From: an uncultured Oscillospiraceae bacterium
GTDB taxonomy: Bacteria > Bacillota > Clostridia > Oscillospirales > Oscillospiraceae
NCBI GenBank assembly: GCA_959022875.1
Contig: CAUFAM010000037.1
Span: 1-8,211 of the forward strand
Direction of reading: 5' to 3'
DNA length: 8,211 bases
Part shown: positions 5,958-8,211 of the stretch, piece after piece
How the letters are laid out: every line of letters begins with the position of its first letter
How positions within the stretch are numbered: the first letter of the stretch is position 1
The notes under the pieces: model-generated
Told to the model about the DNA's origin: nothing
Database searches by the model: none
Seen by the model: only the letters and a program-made list of their open reading frames with translations
Position numbers and translations under genes: made by a program

Positions 5958-7138
5958 AGCTGGTATCCATGGGGTGTGGGAAGGAGAACCTCACGGCCCA
6001 AGCCCAGGAAGCCCTGGAGAGAGCAGACCTGCTGATCGGTTCCCGGCGCCTGCTGGAGGAGGCTTCGTGCAGCAGCGCTGTACCCCGTTTGCTGGCCGTG
6101 CGGGGGGAGGAAATTCTCCACGCCCTGCGTTCCTGCCCGGCGCAGAATCCCTGCGTGCTGCTCAGCGGGGATGCAGGCTTTTACTCCGCTGCGGCGGGGC
6201 TGTTGCCCCTTCTGGAAGAGGAAAGCATCCCTGTTGAAGTGATCCCGGGGGTGTCCAGCCTCCAGGCCTTTGCCGCCCGATTACACCAAGACTGGAAAGG
6301 CTGGAACCTTTACAGTGCCCATGGGCGGAATTGCGACCCGGTGGCGGCAGTCTGCCAGGGAAAACCCGCCTTTTTCCTCACCGGAGGAACCTTGGGACCG
6401 GCGCAGTTGTGCGGTCTACTGACGCAGGCCGGGCTGGGAAGCCTTCGGGTACATGTGGGAGAAAACCTTTCCTGTGAAGGAGAAAAGCTTTATAGCATTA
6501 AGGCTGAGGAATGTGCCCAGATGTCCTTTGCACCCCTCAGTGTCCTGCTGGTTCAGCCTGTCTCTCGTCCGGCAAAACGAACGCCGGGAATTCCGGATGA
6601 GGAGTTTTTGCGGGACAAGGTGCCCATGACCAAGCAGGAGGTGCGCGCGGCCATTCTGGGCAAGCTGGCCGTGGGCCCCCACGACCTGTGCTGGGACGTG
6701 GGCGCGGGGACGGGGAGTGTCAGCGTGGAGCTGGCTCTTCAGTGCAGAGAGGTCTGGGCCGTAGAGCGGGAAACGCCCGCTCTGACGCTGATGGAACAAA
6801 ACCGGAAGAAATTTGGAGCCTGGAATCTGCACATCAAAGGCGGAGAAGCCCCGGAGGTGCTAATGAACCTCCCGGCCCCGGACAAGGTGTTCATCGGAGG
6901 CAGCGGCGGGAATCTGAAGGAGATTGTGAGCGCGGTACACGCGGCCAATCCCAAGGCCAGAGTGTGTATCTCCGCCATTGCCCTGGAGAGCCTGCACACC
7001 GCCATGACTGTGCTGGAAGAGCTGGGGTATGAGACGGAAGTGGTGCAGATTTCCGTCAGCCGGGCCAGAAAGGCGGGAGAGCTTCATTTGCTTATGGCCC
7101 AGAATCCGGTGTTCCTCATAACAGGAGAACAGCCATGA
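5939..7138 (+). CDS. cbiET: Fused cobalt-precorrin-7 C5- / cobalt-precorrin-6B C15-methyltransferase CbiET
   Basis: One 399-residue chain joins two SAM enzymes. The N-terminal half (about 1-205) is CbiE, the C5-methyltransferase of the tetrapyrrole methylase fold, with LLSGDAGFYSAA at 74-85, PGVSSLQAFAARL at 103-115 and SAHGR at 126-130. The C-terminal half (about 217-399) is CbiT, a class I methyltransferase that methylates C15 and decarboxylates the C12 acetate, with GIPDEEF at 217-223, the SAM loop WDVGAGTGSVSVE at 252-264 and FIGGSGGNL at 318-326. The domain order matches aerobic CobL. Unusually, the CbiE glycine loop, normally GxGPG, reads SMGCG at 10-14. GAGG at 5928-5931 is 7 nt from the ATG. 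The gene overlaps cbiJ by 19 nt and cbiA by 4 nt. Confidence 0.95.
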   Translation: MAERTVKLVSMGCGKENLTAQAQEALERADLLIGSRRLLEEASCSSAVPRLLAVRGEEILHALRSCPAQNPCVLLSGDAGFYSAAAGLLPLLEEESIPVEVIPGVSSLQAFAARLHQDWKGWNLYSAHGRNCDPVAAVCQGKPAFFLTGGTLGPAQLCGLLTQAGLGSLRVHVGENLSCEGEKLYSIKAEECAQMSFAPLSVLLVQPVSRPAKRTPGIPDEEFLRDKVPMTKQEVRAAILGKLAVGPHDLCWDVGAGTGSVSVELALQCREVWAVERETPALTLMEQNRKKFGAWNLHIKGGEAPEVLMNLPAPDKVFIGGSGGNLKEIVSAVHAANPKARVCISAIALESLHTAMTVLEELGYETEVVQISVSRARKAGELHLLMAQNPVFLITGEQP

Positions 7139-8211
7139 GAGGGCTTATGGTGTCCGCCATGGCCAGCGGCGGAGGGAAAACCGTCCTCACCTGTGGCCTG
7201 ATGGCCGCTTTTCGGCGGCGGGGTCTGGCCGTGTCGGGCTTCAAATGTGGCCCGGATTACATTGACCCCATGTTTCATACCCAGGTACTGGGCGTGCCCA
7301 GCCGGAACCTGGACGTGTTTCTTCAGGGGGAGGCCGGGGTACGCCGGAACTATGCCGCCGCCGGAAGAGCGGATCTGGCCCTGGTGGAAGGAGCCATGGG
7401 CTTTTATGACGGGGTGGGCGGCAGCGATTGGGCCAGCGCCTATTCTGTGGCCAAGCTTCTCCACCTTCCGGTGGTGCTGGCCATCCGGCCAAAGGGGTCC
7501 AGCCTGACCTTGGCCGCCCAGGTGAAGGGGCTTATGGACTTTCGCCGGGAAAACCGGATTTCTGCCCTGGTGCTTACCTGCTGCACGCCTGGGTTGTACG
7601 ACCACTTGGCTCCCATTTTGGAGCGGGAAACGGGCCTTCCCGTGCTGGGTTATCTGCCCCCTATGGAGGAGGCAGAGCTGCCCAGCCGCCATCTGGGGCT
7701 CTATACCGCCGGGGAAGTGGAGAATCTGCGGGAGCGCCTGGAGGCGGTGGGAGAGCAGCTGGAACAGACGGTGGATCTGGACCGGCTGCTGGCCCTGGCC
7801 GGAGGAGAGGCGGCGGAAGAAAAGGCGATTTCGCCCCAAAAGCCCGTTTGCACCATTGCCGTGGCCCGGGACGAGGCCTTTTGCTTCTACTACCCGGATA
7901 ACCTGGAGGCTCTGGCGGCAGCGGGGGCGCAGCTGGTCTATTTCAGCCCTCTCCGGGATCCGGCCCCTCCCGCGGCGGATGGGCTCTACTTAGGGGGTGG
8001 TTACCCCGAGGTGTATGCAAAAGGGCTGAGTGAAAACCGGACCATGCGGGAGGGCATCCGGTCTTTGATATTGGCCGGTCTGCCCACCGTGGCGGAGTGC
8101 GGAGGATTTCTGTATCTTCAAAAGACTTTGGAGGACGAACAGGGGCATGCCTGGCCTATGACAGGGGCCTTGGAGGGGGCAGGATACCGCACCGGACGGC
8201 TCCAGCGCTTT
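7135..8211 (+). CDS. cbiA: Cobyrinate a,c-diamide synthase CbiA, cut by the right edge
   Basis: CbiA uses ATP and glutamine to amidate the a and c carboxylates of cobyrinic acid. The frame is open without a stop from ATG 7135 to the window end (359 residues); family members are usually about 450, so roughly the last 90 are missing. Order of elements: P-loop ASGGGKT at 10-16, KCGPDYIDP at 37-45, VEGAMGFYDG at 84-93, a linker near 200-235, then the glutamine amidotransferase domain starting about 238 with LGGGYPE at 286-292 and nucleophile Cys322 in ECGGFLYL. The C-terminal histidine lies beyond the edge. Residues 112-118 (PVVLAIR) and 145-150 (LVLTCC) differ from the usual VxDxxG and LNR-type strands. 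AGGAG at 7123-7127 is 7 nt from the ATG, which overlaps the cbiET stop in ATGA. The hydrogenobyrinate enzyme CobB is the alternative, but the pathway context favours CbiA. Confidence 0.93.
   Translation, partial: MRGLMVSAMASGGGKTVLTCGLMAAFRRRGLAVSGFKCGPDYIDPMFHTQVLGVPSRNLDVFLQGEAGVRRNYAAAGRADLALVEGAMGFYDGVGGSDWASAYSVAKLLHLPVVLAIRPKGSSLTLAAQVKGLMDFRRENRISALVLTCCTPGLYDHLAPILERETGLPVLGYLPPMEEAELPSRHLGLYTAGEVENLRERLEAVGEQLEQTVDLDRLLALAGGEAAEEKAISPQKPVCTIAVARDEAFCFYYPDNLEALAAAGAQLVYFSPLRDPAPPAADGLYLGGGYPEVYAKGLSENRTMREGIRSLILAGLPTVAECGGFLYLQKTLEDEQGHAWPMTGALEGAGYRTGRLQRF

Noticed and set aside
7084..7839. Minus-strand open frame of 251 codons opposite the cbiET end and cbiA
   Set aside because: Shadow of the well-supported cbiA frame, with no motif of its own.
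7428..7901. Plus-strand open frame of 157 codons inside cbiA
   Set aside because: Out-of-frame shadow, rich in Gly, Pro and Arg, over a region where the cbiA frame carries the conserved domains.
1..8211. CRISPR arrays, insertion sequences, tRNA or rRNA genes, phage or defence genes
   Set aside because: No spaced direct repeats, transposase-like frames, terminal inverted repeats or RNA gene motifs were seen; the window is fully accounted for by the genes and leader listed.

Overview
The window holds the start of an anaerobic (early cobalt insertion) cobalamin biosynthesis operon on the + strand, preceded by a small VanZ-family membrane protein gene. Most of the window is clearly GC-rich, with C/G-ending codons and strong AGGAGG-type ribosome binding sites. 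The set of separate cbiD, cbiG, cbiF, cbiL, cbiH and cbiJ genes plus a fused cbiE-cbiT points to an anaerobic Firmicute. A gut Oscillospiraceae-type genome (Flavonifractor/Lawsonibacter/Intestinimonas-like) fits best, but this is an inference from sequence style and not a proven assignment.

Layout: (1) 1-90, a GC-rich hairpin with a T-rich tail, probably the terminator of an unseen upstream gene, then the vanZ-like gene's ribosome binding site. (2) 91-564, the VanZ-family gene, close to 50% GC and so less GC-rich than the rest. (3) 565-913, a dense control region: a fully consensus sigma-70/sigma-A promoter (TTGACA, 17 bp, TATAAT), a cobalamin riboswitch aptamer closed by an 8-bp P1 helix, and an expression platform ending in a strong intrinsic terminator just upstream of the cbiD ribosome binding site. 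(4) 914-8211, eight genes in the order cbiD, cbiL, cbiF, cbiG, cbiH, cbiJ, cbiET, cbiA. Seven are complete and cbiA runs off the right edge. Every junction but one overlaps by 4 to 19 nt; the exception, cbiL-cbiF, has a 6-nt gap. This is the signature of one translationally coupled polycistronic mRNA.

How it works together: cobalt-factor II is methylated at C20 (CbiL). It is then methylated at C17 with ring contraction (CbiH), methylated at C11 (CbiF) and opened at the lactone with loss of acetaldehyde (CbiG). Methylation at C1 (CbiD), reduction (CbiJ), methylation at C15 with decarboxylation (CbiT half) and methylation at C5 (CbiE half) follow. After the methyl shift by CbiC, which is not in this window, CbiA amidates the a and c side chains. 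The end product, a cobalamin, is expected to bind the leader RNA and shut the operon off at the terminator.

I do not see an undescribed system here. The enzymes belong to known families. The points most worth a second look are in the leader RNA (a 9-nt segment that can compete with the terminator next to the cbiD start, and a possible antiterminator pairing) and in lineage-type departures from family motifs in the CbiE half and in CbiA.
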